Notes under the pieces: generated by a model | Databases searched by the model: none | What the model saw: only the letters and a program-made list of their open reading frames with translations | What the model was told of the DNA's origin: nothing | Assembly (NCBI GenBank): GCA_963281155.1 | Contig: CAUJLY010000003.1 | Span: 3,720,001-3,784,000, forward strand | Reading direction: 5' to 3' | Origin: Rhabditophanes sp. KR3021 | Lineage: Eukaryota > Nematoda > Chromadorea > Rhabditida > Alloionematidae | Length of the DNA stretch: 64,000 nucleotides | Shown: positions 1 through 12,081 of the stretch, piece after piece | How positions within the stretch are numbered: position 1 is the stretch's first letter | Layout of the letters: every line of letters begins with the position of its first letter | Program-made: the position numbers and the translations under genes

Positions 1-808
1 GGTATTAGAACGTCAATAAGGATACTCTCAACGTTTTCGGCTACTTCTTTTGAGTGACACTTCATCTTTAATACAATGATTCCCGTATCCCCAAATGACT
101 TATCATAGGTAACTTCTTTGATAAAGTTTTCCTTTCGGTTGAACCAAAGCCTTGACACATAATCGCTTCTTTTCCGCTCAAACGACGTTTGCAAAGTTTT
201 GCAGATGCGATGTTGCTCAAATGCTGTGCAGATCGCTTCTTGGTTCCCAAAGAAGTTTCACCAAAGTAATGTTTCTTTAACTCGTTGTAGAACATGTAGA
301 TTTAGGATTCACTAAGTCCTTCTAGGGGTGGCATATTCAAAGCATTTTTGATCCTTTTAACGTTCAAGACGATATCAAAGAAACATCTAGTAATAGATTA
401 TGTAATGCAATAATTGAAACTGCAGAGTAGCAGTAGTCAATCCATTCTTGGCATGTTTTAAGACATGACTATTCCCAAGTAAGAACGACGCCAAATCACA
501 TACTGTTAAGTCAGCCATAGTTTTGAGATCATCAAGAGATGGTTTCCACATATCTTTAGTCTTTTCAAAGACTCTGTTCTTACCAAGTTTTCTCTCAAAA
601 ACAAGAACATGATATCCTTTAGATGAAAGATTCGTTCGTAGTTTCTATACTTTCTGAAAGCTTGTTGTGGTAGGACATGGTACTTCAGGAGATTTTAGCC
701 AATAATTAAAGGTACAAAGCTTAGTGCGGTGGAGTTTACACTTATACAAAAAATTTAAAACATGCTATCTTTTATCTTAATATTATAATTTACAAAATGG
801 TCTTTTAG
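1..808 (-). mobile_element. Intronic GIY-YIG nuclease remnant E1 (antisense, left-truncated by the window)
   Basis: This is the 3' part of an ABCF3 intron whose start lies outside the window. On the minus strand it codes, with frameshifts, for a decayed GIY-YIG endonuclease. A YFGETSLGTKKRSAQHLSN stretch near 200-260 matches the YIG strand and following Arg/His helix. A KEVAENVESILIDVL stretch near the left edge carries the catalytic-type Glu and matches E2, E3 and E4. Upstream coding-like sequence in the element's direction reaches about 690. The intron ends in TTTTAG at 808, where a short ABCF3 exon begins. The ORF is broken, so it is probably inactive. Family assignment rests on motif similarity to the better-preserved copies E4, E6 and E7. 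Confidence 0.6.
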
Positions 809-3800
809 GAAGAAATGGAATCGGTAAGTGTAGTATGATGTAATTTTAAAATGCAACATATATTTTAGGAAAGACTACTCTTTTGAAAATGATTTCATCC
901 AAACAATTGGTAATCCCTTCAAATATTTCCATGTTGTCTGTCGAACAAGAAGTCGAAGGAGATGATACACGAGTCATTGACGCTGTACTTGCTTCTGATG
1001 TAAAACGTCAAGGTTTACTAGATGAAGAAGCTTTCATAAATGAGCTCTTGAATAACCCCGATGATAATGTTACGGAAGAAGACAAGGTCAAATTGTCAGA
1101 AAGGTTAAACTATGTCTATTCTGAATTAGAACAGATTGGATCTGATCAAGCACCCAAGGAAGCTGCTTCTATTTTGTTTGGTCTTGGCTTCACTCCTGAA
1201 GAACAACTAAGACCCACGAGCGAATACAGTGGTGGTTGGAGAATGAGGATAGCTCTTGGTAAGTGTTAGGGGGTGTTATAAAGCTTCAAAAACTTCAGAA
1301 TATTCATGGCAGTTGCCTATACACCACAAAGGGACTAAAAAATTAAGAAAAAACACAGTACTTTATAAATAAGGTGTTACACGTAGCTAAATATAAGATA
1401 GTTGGTTTTTGCAAGCCCTCTAGAATTGAAAGCTTCATTCATGACCGTTGCCTGTAAACCAAAGAGGGACTAAGAACATTCAGACACAATACTTTATAAA
1501 TAAGATATTACACGTAACTAAATATGAGATAGTAGTTTGTGAAGTTATCTAGAGTTGAAAGCTTCATTGAAATGGCTCGATTAGGCAAACCTTGTTTGCT
1601 GGGAGGTTTGTAATGAAAGAGCGCCTTCATCAGCAGTTTTATATAGAAGTATTTTGTTACCAAAGGAAAAGCGCCGAAAGGAACAGAAAAATATGATATG
1701 GTCTGCGAAAAATAGTAATCAAATCCAACATAAAAACATTTTATTTAGCAATAATTCATACTAATTGTTTTGTCTAATTTCAGCCAGAGCATTGTTTGTC
1801 AAGCCGCAACTACTTCTTCTCGATGAACCTTCGAATCATTTAGGTATGTTAAAAGAGTTTTAAAGTTTCGACAATATTCCTTTAGATTTCCGTGCCATCT
1901 TGTGGTTAGAATCAAAATTACAAAACTGGACTGGAACTATCTTCACGGTTTCCCATGATCGTAACTTCCTGAATTCGGTCTGTACCGATATTATCCACAT
2001 GCATTCGAAGCGTCTTGATTCTTACAGAGGAGACTTCGACACATACTTGAAGACCATGAACGACAAACTTAAGCAACAAAAAACTGACTATGACGCCCAA
2101 CAATTGCTCAGAAAGCATATTCAAGAATTTATCGACAAATTTAGATACAACGCCAAGAGAGCTGCAATGGTCCAATCGAGAATCAAGATGTTGGAAAGGC
2201 TACCTGTATTGGAGAACGTCGAAATAGAAGCTGAGGTCACATTTAAGTTCAATGAGTGCGAACCATTAGGGCAACAAGTTTTGATGTTAGACGAAGTTTG
2301 TTTCAAATATAACGAGAAAGACCCCCTTCTCTTCCACAACATCTGCTGCGGGTCCCATTCGGACTCTCGTATCTGTATTGTCGGAGTTAATGGAGCAGGT
2401 AAATCAACTTTGCTTAAAGTCCTGATGGGTGAACTTGAACCAACTTCCGGCCTTCGTACTATCAATCGTAAGGTGAAGATCGGTTACTTCTCACAGCATC
2501 ACGTTGATCAACTTGAAATGGATATGTCGTCAATTGCATTATTGCAACAGAGGTTCCCAAATACACCAGTAGAAGAACATCGTGCTGCCCTGGGAAGATT
2601 CGGAATTGGAGCAGATACTATTTTCCAAAGGGAAGTCATTTTCTCGTTGCCCTTATCTAATTTTATTTTTATTTTAGGTATGTAAAAACACAGTAAAGGA
2701 GAATTTATTATTAAAACACAAAAAGTGCACTAATATTTTAAAAGATATTCAACGGGTTCTCAAACTGAAAGTCGCTTAGGATTATTTCAGCGACTTGTCT
2801 GTTCTTCTCTGAATCCATAAAGCTGGCATATTGCAGGGAAGGCTTGCTGAAGTCGGAATCGATCACGAAGAGCATTGATCAGTGCTTTCGATGTTTTCAA
2901 CAATCTTTTTAGAGGACTAGGTCTTTTTTATGATAGTTAGTTGTTTCCCTGCTCTGACCAACTTATGGAAGACTCTTTCTTTTCTGTCAAAGACGAGTTC
3001 CCACTTATCAGAAAAGTTGTAGTCGTATCTATGCTGGGTCATTTTGCTTTGATACTTAGTGTTTCTTCTATGTAAAATATTCCATCCACTGTCTTAGCAA
3101 AGTCCCATTCAGATCTAACAGCTGATGAGTCGATTGCCAAATACACATCACATGGCTTGCCTCCTTCGACTGGAGTCAATTCATCCAATTGCTTCTTGAT
3201 GGTAGCTGCGTCGTTGTCAAGATTGAAGTGCTTTGTAGCTTCTACTAACTCCTTGCGTAACCTTTTCTTGCATGCTTAGCAAGCGATTTAACAACTTTTA
3301 AATACCTTCCACAAGCCGGACAGTTTAAACTAGGATTTGTTTCATTACACTCCAAATCGTAATAGTCGGGGTATCACGTTCTTCCATCTCAAAGTTACGG
3401 CCATTCAAGAGTTCTATAATCATTCCAACTCCCAAAGTTTTGATCCAGTCGGCACGGAATAGATTCAGGGAGTAATTGGCTGCGACTCCAAGTGAGAGAT
3501 TAGTCCCGTTTTGATTGGCATCAATCATACATCTCTTCCAGATCAGGGACGTTTCTTCAGAGAATCCATCCAAGAATTTCATCCCGACTTTTCTTCTTTT
3601 GAAGATGTCATATGTGTATCCGATGTATCGAGCGTAATCTTTCATAAAATAATAGACAGGACACTTGTCTTTTAAAAGATTACCAATTTTCCTCTTAGCC
3701 TCCAAATCTTCTCCAACTTTTCTCTCCAAGACGTCATAAAGAATGCTGAACTTTTCTTCCTCAGTAACACGTTTGATACGCTCCTCGACCATTTCTCTAA

Positions 3801-5073
3801 ACTCAATTGTATTTCTTTTGCTCCTGTATATACAAGATTTTCATGATGCTTTGCTGATGTAAAAATTCTAGGGCAATGATCACATGGAATTGTCTTTGAC
3901 TCAGACGACTTTCTCCTCTCTGCGATTTTAATACGACAGTAAAGGAATCTTTAAAATCTGAGACATTACACGAGTGAATCAAACTATTCAGCAAATTGTG
4001 TGTTTAGATCCAGCTGTTTTAAACTTTGATTTTCGGTAGTTACTCATTATCTCCTAGGGCCCAAACATAAAATAACCAAGGTCATAATAGCTTAGACCAA
4101 TGGAATCTAGATTTCCTTCTAATTGAATCAACGATATAGCTTTTGTTTCATACGATTGTGTAGGTGCTTAGTAAAGGCTTTTCGACGGGGAATCAAACAT
4201 TTTTGCGTGCAACACTGTCAAAGATTCACTGAACTCGAATGGTCTTTGCGTAGCTCCCTTTGGGATGTTTTTTATACTATTTTCCCTAGCTTTTCACACA
4301 TGATCAGAATTCATTTTATCATAGACTGGAGCTCTGGCAGAAACATCGTCTTTGGTAGAGGTCTTATTGGAGATTATCTTTTTCACTTCGTCCAAATGGT
4401 AAACTCTTGCCATCATTGCAACTTCTCCTCCACCGCTTCGATGTAAGTACTTTTGACTAATTGAGATAGACCATCTACATCTCCCTTTGATATCGTTGTA
4501 ATCTTTCTCTTCTTTTGGTCTTTCTTTTTAGTTTCTTCCATCCTTAGAATATCAAACTTCTTGTTGCGCAGAAATAATAAGAATGGTTAACATACGTTAC
4601 ACTTGATCTTAATATGCCACGTAAATAGCCTACAGCTTATTTAAATTTCAAATTGCAATGTTTTAAAGAACTAAGTGTTGGATCACAGTTCTTTAAATTT
4701 AGTTTTGAAAATGTAAAAACATATATTGTTAATCAAATAATTTATATTACGTCTATTTAATTCAATCTTTTTAAGTATCGCCACCTTGTCAGGAGGTCAA
4801 AAGTCTCGCGTAGCTTTTGCTTCTCTTGCACTTGAAAAACCAAACTACCTAATTCTCGATGAAATCACCAATCATTTGGATACGGCATCTGTAGACGCAC
4901 TTGCAGTAGCCATCAACGAATTCAAGGGAGGAGTCGTACTAGTTTCTCACGACGAGCGTCTTATCGAATTGGTTTGTAAGGAACTTTGGGTTCTTCAGGA
5001 CAAGAGAATCTTCACTCTAGAAGGCGGAATTGAAGAATACAAGAAGCACGTCTACAGTCAATTGTCTCTTTAA
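809..5073 (+). CDS. ABCF3: ABCF3/GCN20-like ABC-F ATPase (5' exons outside window)
   Basis: This is a twin-cassette ABC-F protein without membrane helices. Known family members act on ribosomes and in GCN2/eIF2alpha signalling. Exons read as 809-823, 869-1258, 1784-1843, 1886-2630 and 4776-5073. The first exon is only 15 nt and supplies part of Walker A (GRNGIGKTTLL across the junction). Next come signature SEYSGGW, Walker B LLLLDEPSNHLD, the ABC-F linker rich in Lys and Gln, Walker A GVNGAGKSTLL, signature LSGGQKSR, Walker B LILDEITNHLD and the H-switch VSHDER. The ending VYSQLSL lies where the family ends. The 2631-4775 intron has donor AAAG|GGAAGT, which is GG-AG, but phase and homology fit it exactly. 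Three introns are long: two hold nuclease remnants and one holds a tandem duplication. Confidence 0.9.
1290..1570. repeat. Imperfect tandem duplication inside an ABCF3 intron
   Basis: Intron 1259-1783 contains two diverged copies of a unit of roughly 145 bp. Shared blocks include ACTTTATAAATAAG, TTACACGTA and GAAAGCTTCATT, together with a GTTGCCTRTA..CCA..AGRGGGACTAA block. No coding potential was recognised. The remainder up to 1783 (for example a GGAGGTTTGTAATGAAAGAGCG segment) is unexplained. Confidence 0.7.
2640..4770 (-). mobile_element. Intronic GIY-YIG nuclease element E2 (antisense, decayed)
   Basis: The element fills the 2145-bp ABCF3 intron and is coded on the minus strand. In its own direction it has an N-terminal open segment (3792 to 3325, about 155 aa) and then, in another frame, a CPACGRYLKVVKSLAKHARK finger-like module (about 3320-3260). 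A GIY-YIG domain follows, with VYLAID, GIFYI, DRKERVFHK and VENIEST blocks down to about 2760. Several frameshifts and stops separate the parts. Near its upstream end an 11-bp inverted repeat (TTTAAAGAACT at 4662, AGTTCTTTAAA at 4687) could form a hairpin. No transposase or reverse transcriptase motif was seen. The domain order resembles E6. Confidence 0.65.
4662..4697. repeat. Inverted repeat at the upstream end of E2
   Basis: The arms TTTAAAGAACT and AGTTCTTTAAA are perfect 11-bp complements separated by 14 nt, and an inner GTG/CAC can also pair. A similar but imperfect structure lies at the equivalent end of E3. Confidence 0.7.
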
Positions 5074-5441
5074 AATATCTATTTGTTTAATGATTATTAC
5101 CTTTCAATACAATAAATAAATGTTAATTATCTTTAACTAAATATTTTTGAGCTCCTTTGTATCAATTCTCTCAATCAAAAACAAATTGGACATTTAGATT
5201 ATGACCAAGTTGCATTTGACTTTTAATTATGAATTTGCCAAAATTGTACTCATAATTTAAAATCTTTATCATAAACACCGCTTTCTAGCCGACAATTTGT
5301 TTGATTTCATGCTTTTGATAAAAATAGATTCGACACTATTGAACAATATATTATTTTAAATACTGCATGTATTTTAATAAATTTATTTAAAAATAACAAA
5401 ACTGATATAAAATAGCTCCTATATACATATACTTCGTAACT

Positions 5442-8333
5442 TTAAATACGCTGAGCAATATATCTCAAAGTAAATCGAGCCGTCCTTGCATTTGGATGAT
5501 AAATTACAAAAATTTGATTCCCATCAGAAATAGTATCTTCTTTTGGGCGATAACAACAACTTCTAAAGCCTGTAAGTCTGATATCAAGTTTATGTTTGAT
5601 TTCTACATAACTCTGACAACTGAAAAGTTAATTAATTGTATTTTTAAGAGTTAATAATGAATTGTATTTTTGACATTTAAGAATTAACATTTTTGTATTT
5701 CCCATTAGTTTAATGCCATGTTTTCACATTTGCCAAAATGTCTTAATAAGAATCGGGAAAGAGAGTCTTTTTTAAAGCATGATTAATGGTAGTTCATTAC
5801 CTTGTAATTTGCCAAAATGAGACGGAATATTTTATCAAGTAATAGGAAGATGCTGGAGGTAAGTCAGACAATTTAATCTCAACAAATATTCAAATATTTA
5901 GATGAAGACAGTATGCTTAGTCAATGAATGTCGCAATTGCTAACAGATGAAGTAGCCAAGACACCTACAACGGTTGAGCAGTACAATCTTTTAGTCCAAG
6001 AGTACGATGCTTTTTTGGAAAGTTTAATGGTCCATACTACAATTATGTATTCAAATAAAGAAGCAGTTGATCTTCATGATGCATTCTTTGAAAGTATTGC
6101 AAAGTATGGTGCGCTTCTGACTGAATATTCCGTCTTTTTGATGGGCGATGAAAATGCAATGAACAACTTCAAACAAAAATGGAATCCCCTCGCCCCTAAA
6201 GAAGTCAAATGTAATGATATTTGGAAGAGGAATCAAAAAGTGGGTGCTGTGTATCTCGACGGCTTGCACATTAACCAAGTATCAGGAATTGAATACTTGA
6301 TCATTTTTAAAATTGAAAAGCCCTTGATTAACTACAATGCTTCTGGACAATCAAATGAAATCACGTATCTCAGACATCCATCCATTGTTACTAAGTTAAG
6401 CAAGTTGCATCAGTGACCCAATTCATTGCTTTTTAATTTTATGTTTGTTCTTAATAAAGTTCTTTTTAACTTTCCCCTTTTAATAAACTTTGCATTTCTT
6501 TGTGTAAATTACCCTGAAATAAAATAATTAAATAGGGATGGAGGGGCGAAACGAACCATAAGAACAAGGAAACTCTCCATCTGACAAACGGAATCTAATC
6601 CTCATCCCTTCTGGAACAGAAACTCTCCAATAACAATGGACATTTTTTCCTTGTGGTGACCTTAATAATTGCCATTGATTTGTTGCTCTAAGTTCCATTC
6701 CACAAGCTAAAAAGATAAATTATATTGATGTTAAAGTAACTTATATTACCAGAATGCTGTAGTTGATTACATTCGATTCCTCCTAATCCTTCCGGACAAC
6801 GACAAACATTACCTAAAATTATTTAAATTATACTTTGCAAAAATTAAAAAATCTCATTTACAATTATTAGGATCCGGATAACCGCCGTTTTGACAGTTTA
6901 ATGGTCGTGAGTTGAAGCATCGATTTCTGCAATAAACATCATTCATAATTTTAGCATCGAGAAAAGCGATTTTTTCAGTTCCCATTGTTGTCACATATTT
7001 TAATTCTTTCGGTACAATAGTGAAATCTGAAACCTTAATACTAAAAAGAATGTATGATGCATTAAGAAGTAAGAGTTAGTCACTTACGCGTGTGCAACTG
7101 CGTGGTAATGGAGAATACTCTGTAGGTGACATGTATTTTATAAGTTAAATTTAAAATAACAACAACTTACACCATAATCATAAGGATATTCTGTATTTGA
7201 TACTTGTTTGATTCCAAATGCTTGCAGCATGCTTCTGTAGGGCATAAAAGAGGCCGTTGCTTCTTCCTGGACATTTCTCCAGTTTATAGATACATACTTT
7301 TCACGGTCCGGACGTTGATGTGTATGATAATATCCCAATGAATGCCCTGTTTCGTGTGCAACAACGTATTCCTAAAGAATTCAAAATCATCCCAATGTTT
7401 AAATTCTTTTTTTAATTTTAATACACTCTATTGCCATTATGCGCACATAATGGCTTAACTATATATTTATATAAGTATCCTGTTATTTTTCGGTCAATCC
7501 ACTATATGTTAACAGTCATTTTTATAAAATTGCTATGTTATTAACTGAATTGCACCATCAAATTGAAACATATACATATTATTTGTATATCATTTGTACA
7601 TTATTTACATATTATTAACCTTGAAAGTGGTTTGCTTTTTCTCACAAAACATTTTAAATTCATTTACATGATATAGTACAATACTTATCAATTTTAAAGA
7701 ATGAAAGTTAACCGCATTTGTTTCCAACTCAACTATGATGTACTTGTTTGGCGAATGAAAGGTCATCCGATAATATTAACATACCTCAGCACATTCGCTT
7801 CCGATGATAATGTCCTGAAAACCACCGTTTCGTCCAATATATTCTGTGTAACATGAATCACCTCTTTCAAGGACATATCTTATTCCATCAGTTGCTTGAA
7901 TATTTTCCTTGAAACGCAAGCAAGTTTCGGCCTCCCACATTCTAATTCCACGACGGATTAAATTTTGGAAATTTGCTAAAAATGGAAAATAATAAATGAC
8001 TTATTTTAAATACGAAAACAAAAAGATTTAACCGATGCTTGGCTACATACCGTCACCGCCCAAAATTTGAAAGGGAATATCACTAGATCTCCATTCATAC
8101 ATTGGCCCTACAATAGACTGTCTTTTGTGTCTATGTGATTTTGTTCTCGATACACTTTCAATAGTCGTGTAGTGTGTGGCAACTTTGTCTGAACTCATTT
8201 CGAGTAACCCATCCATCAAAGGAACTGAATAATTATATATAGCTGATTGAGTTAATGAAATGTAATTAATTAATAAGAATAAGGTGGACAATTGAGGAAC
8301 CAGTCCTAGATCAATTGCTTTCCTAATCATCAT
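5442..8333 (-). CDS. Secreted astacin metalloprotease with EGF-like and CUB regions
   Basis: A signal peptide (residues about 1-31) and a propeptide ending RHKRQ, a furin-type site, precede the astacin domain. The zinc site reads HETGHSLGYYHTHQRPDR, matching HExxHxxGxxHxxxRPDR. The Met-turn reads SILHYH, so the usual Met is Leu. A short EGF-like part (CRNRCFN..CQNGGYPDPNN..CRCPEGLGGIEC) and a CUB domain (CGMEL to FTLRYIAQRI) follow. This order matches nematode NAS-type astacins used in cuticle or digestive proteolysis. There are several short introns, a 410-bp one (about 7375-7786) and a 933-bp one (6552-5620) that holds a GIY-YIG remnant. The donor of that last intron (TTC|GTTTCG) is weak and was chosen because it keeps the CUB frame. 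Confidence 0.85.
5820..6440 (+). mobile_element. Intronic GIY-YIG remnant (antisense to the astacin gene)
   Basis: An open frame at 5928-6416 lies inside the 6552-5620 intron of the minus-strand astacin gene. Its last 65 residues (IWKRNQKVGAVYLDGLHINQ, then a GIEYLIIF block with the Glu, then ITYLRHPSIVTKLSKLHQ) align with the C-terminal half of the GIY-YIG protein of E7. The GIY and YIG strands are missing, because the region before NDIWKRNQ does not match them, so this copy looks deleted and nonfunctional. The N-terminal 90 residues are of unknown origin. Confidence 0.6.
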
Positions 8334-11300
8334 ATCTAAAATATTTAAAATATAAAAACTATAAGAAATGTAAAAATTACTAAAAATATTCAGATATTAG
8401 CTGTAACTATGAAAAGTACGAAATATGTTTGCAAAATATGGAGAGATATAAATAGTCGTATACTGCTGCAGGAAATTGAACGAACAATCTATATGAAAGC
8501 AACATCAATAAAACCATTTGAATGGATTTGAGGTATCGAAAGTGGCGGTGACAAATGGTATGTGACAAAAAAGAATAACAGGAAACTTTTTGAGTAAAAA
8601 TAAATCGCGAAATATGGAAACAAAGATAAAAATATGTAAAGAAGTGCAACAATATAAAAATATAGGCTTATTTGTTTATAGAATATATTTTGTAATTATA
8701 GGGGAAAAAAGCCATCGGCGCTATTCTAACCAAAGGAATAAAAATCTCGGAGAAGTCGTTTTTAAAAAAGTGATTACATCAGCTATTTAGTAGAAAAACA
8801 AGGTTTGATTAATACAGAATATATTTTTTAGATATTTTTATATAAATTCATATGCTGATTATACTCGAAGATATAGCATGTAAGAAATATAATAATTTAC
8901 ATTTAACGGAGCTTAAAGTCAATAATCGGTCTGCAATTACATATCTATAGCTCCTTTTTGTTTGTTGAATTTAACGAAAAGTGTGGTGTTATGCAAATGG
9001 TCAGTTCCAGTGGATTAACAAGATCTTTAACAAAAGCGTGAGGTATCATGGAGATGTGTATGTTTTGATTTATTGGAAATAACTATAAATCGTCTACTAT
9101 GATATTTAATAATAACAGGATATAAAGTATTTATTTTTAAATTGCTTAATATTTGGCACCTACAATTAAAGGCTATGAGGACAATTGATGTATCCAGGAA
9201 ATTTGTTTTGGTAAGAAATAATGTTAAGGCGTGTTTATTTTTCTCAAAATACAAGTTATTATAGCGGCTATGGAGAAGCTTTGAAAAATTGTGTTTGGTG
9301 ATAGAAAAGAAACTTTCAAATCGGATGCAATATGGAACAAATTTTTAAACACAGGTTTATCTTATTTTCATATTTTTTGTGCAATTTTATTATGTAAATA
9401 ATTATAGTGTTTATTACATTTATAACATACAAAGAATAAGTAAATAATACATAATAGATACAAAGTATTGTTTGGAGGCTTCCTTGTAAAGGAATAATAA
9501 AGAAAGAGCAAGGAATATTGAAGGATTGCAATTAGACATATTGCCAACAATTACTGCATAATTAAGAAACAAATAAAAATCATGATATTTTGAACAAGAA
9601 AAGATACATGTTATTGCTTAAACATGAAATTTTTAATCAAATCGTTAATGAAATTGAGAATGTTAATGAAAATTATATGCAAATGATACCTTCATTTATA
9701 TTAAGAAATAAGCTACAGATTATTTGAGCAGTAAAAAGAGTTTTTGATATTAAGTTAACTTACAAGAGGGAGTTGTAGGCAGGAAAAAAAGCTATCCGGT
9801 ATAGTTGAAGGCCAACGGCTAGTAGTCAAAGAATCATCACATCATTAAATGACTAAACTTCCATATGGCACAAGATTTATATGTTAGACATACTGGCAAG
9901 CACCTTGAAATAGTAGTAGGTACTAAATGCATTAGCGTTTAAATGATACAAACAAATGTGAGTTAATATAATTGAAGGTAATAGAATAGCTAAATTTAAG
10001 CATACTTGTTTAAATGAGATCAACCAAAATTAGCCTTGAAAAATGTTCATCATATGGTGGTGATGTATGTAGTTAGCCATATCACGAAATACTTAAACAT
10101 GAAAACATTTCATAAAGGAAGTTTATTTTGTAAAGATACCATCCACTTTCAACAGTCTTTAAATGGATCAAGTATTCACAAATATTGTAATATTCATTTG
10201 TAAAATGGAAATAAAAGAGAAGTAAAGATTGGGTAGCTTTTAATGTACTATATTGGTATCTTTTACTGAAACCAACTATATGACTAAAGATAATTAATTA
10301 TATATAATTAAGCGTATCGGCAATCTTTTATAGACAGTTATTTTTTGTGTATTGAAAGCTTTATTTCTTACTAAGAAGATGACATTTTGATTAAGCTTTG
10401 TTGTAACAAGTAAATGGAATTGCATTAGTAGTCTAGAAAGTAGTGGATGTTATCTTAAACAACGAAGATACAATATTTTTTACATATCATCCAACATGTT
10501 AACAATCTCAAAACATTATCAATTTGTTGTTTATTCGGTAGTAAAATGTTAGCCTGTGGGCATTTACATTAGCTTGTTGAAAGCTAAGATGTGTGCGATT
10601 AGCAAAATAGATTATATGGTCATAATTAAGTTGAGTTACAGCTGATTTAGTGCGTAGATATTACACACTTATACCTACAAAGGCATAAGCATGTGATTTA
10701 ATTAATTCAAAAAGTTATTGCAAAAATTGGAAATAATACCTGAGGATACTTTGATTCAACTTTAACTCGACTTATAAAGGTGTAAGAATTTATTCGAAAC
10801 AAGTCCAATTTCAATAAAGAACCAAATTTGAACAAAAGAACACGATTCCATTTAAAAGCGCATTTTCAATAGAGAACACAACTTCAAAAAAGAAAGGTTA
10901 AAATTCACATCAAATTTCTTATAAATTTGTTCGAAGTTGAATAGAAAGCTAATCTGTCCTATCCAAAAGACCAATCAAATTTGTGAAGACGTCGGAGTCA
11001 AGTCGAAAAAATGCAACTGTCTAAACGATTTGATTTGTGCTATCATAAAAAAGTGATTTTTAAAAAAATCATTAATTTTTATTGTAACAATAAAATTGAC
11101 TTTCAATTCATTATCATTTTTCAATTATTAATTGCACTCAATTCCAATTGCAGATGTCTTCAAGTAATTTCCTTTGAAAACTGGTTTGATCAATTAAAAA
11201 ACAGATATAGCTGCACACTTATAAAATAAAGAGCCAGTAATAATTTGGGAGATGGCGTAATATGTTTTAGTGAAGTTGAATGCATATCACAATTAAAGGG

Positions 11301-12081
11301 CAGTATTTCAAGGGCAAACTTATATAACTTGTAAATGCATATATCTTTATATCAATGTACAGATATGGTTTGTTAAGAAAGATATTTGACTCGTGATATA
11401 AAGTCATTTACATATTTTTAACACTGTTCTTTGGATATTCATATGACTAATCACTGATTTTCTTTGTTTGCTCAAAAACAAGCCAGTTGTCATGGATGCT
11501 TAAGGATTTACGACAAAATGATAAATACATATAAAATCTTTAAAATGTTTTACAAGTTATTTCAAAATTCATTTGCTTTTTAAAAATGCATAAAAAAAAT
11601 TACTTTATTTTGTTGTTTTATTTCCATCATTTTTGTTACTGGTAAAACATTAGGGTACATTACTTAATTAATAATTGGTAAATGATATTTTCAATTTGGT
11701 AAAAATGGCAATTGTAAAGCACTTTATACAGTGTAATTAAATACATATTCCATAGTTTAACCACTTTGAATACATACGGCTTAAAAATATTCTTTTGTAC
11801 TTAAAAAGATAATTATGTAGTTAACAATCTGTTTATACAGGTAGTTTGCAATTTGCTTATACACGTACTTAAATATTTATGACAATACATGTATAATATC
11901 AGTTAATGATGATACTGCTGATAATGGATTACGGACAAGCTTATTAATTTTTATTATAAATTACTTAGTTTCGCTTAAAAATGCATTAATTGCCTCATCC
12001 TTAAAAATAATTATCTCTGCAATGAGAAATATATTAGATTGTAAACATATTTATTATTATTGCTTTAAATTGTTACATTAG
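8334..12081. other. Gene-poor AT-rich interval
   Basis: About 3.7 kb upstream of the astacin gene. Open frames are short and AT-driven, with no recognised domain, splice pattern or RNA gene. It may hold 5' regulatory sequence for the astacin (-) and the IgGFc-like gene (+). Confidence 0.5.

Noticed and set aside
7440..7460. CCATTATGCGCACATAATGG palindrome in an astacin intron
   Set aside because: Short palindrome in AT-rich DNA without any supporting context.
11011..11229. Short open frame in the 8.3-12 kb interval
   Set aside because: AT-driven composition dominated by Ile, Lys, Asn and Phe, with no start context, no splicing and no homology that I can see.
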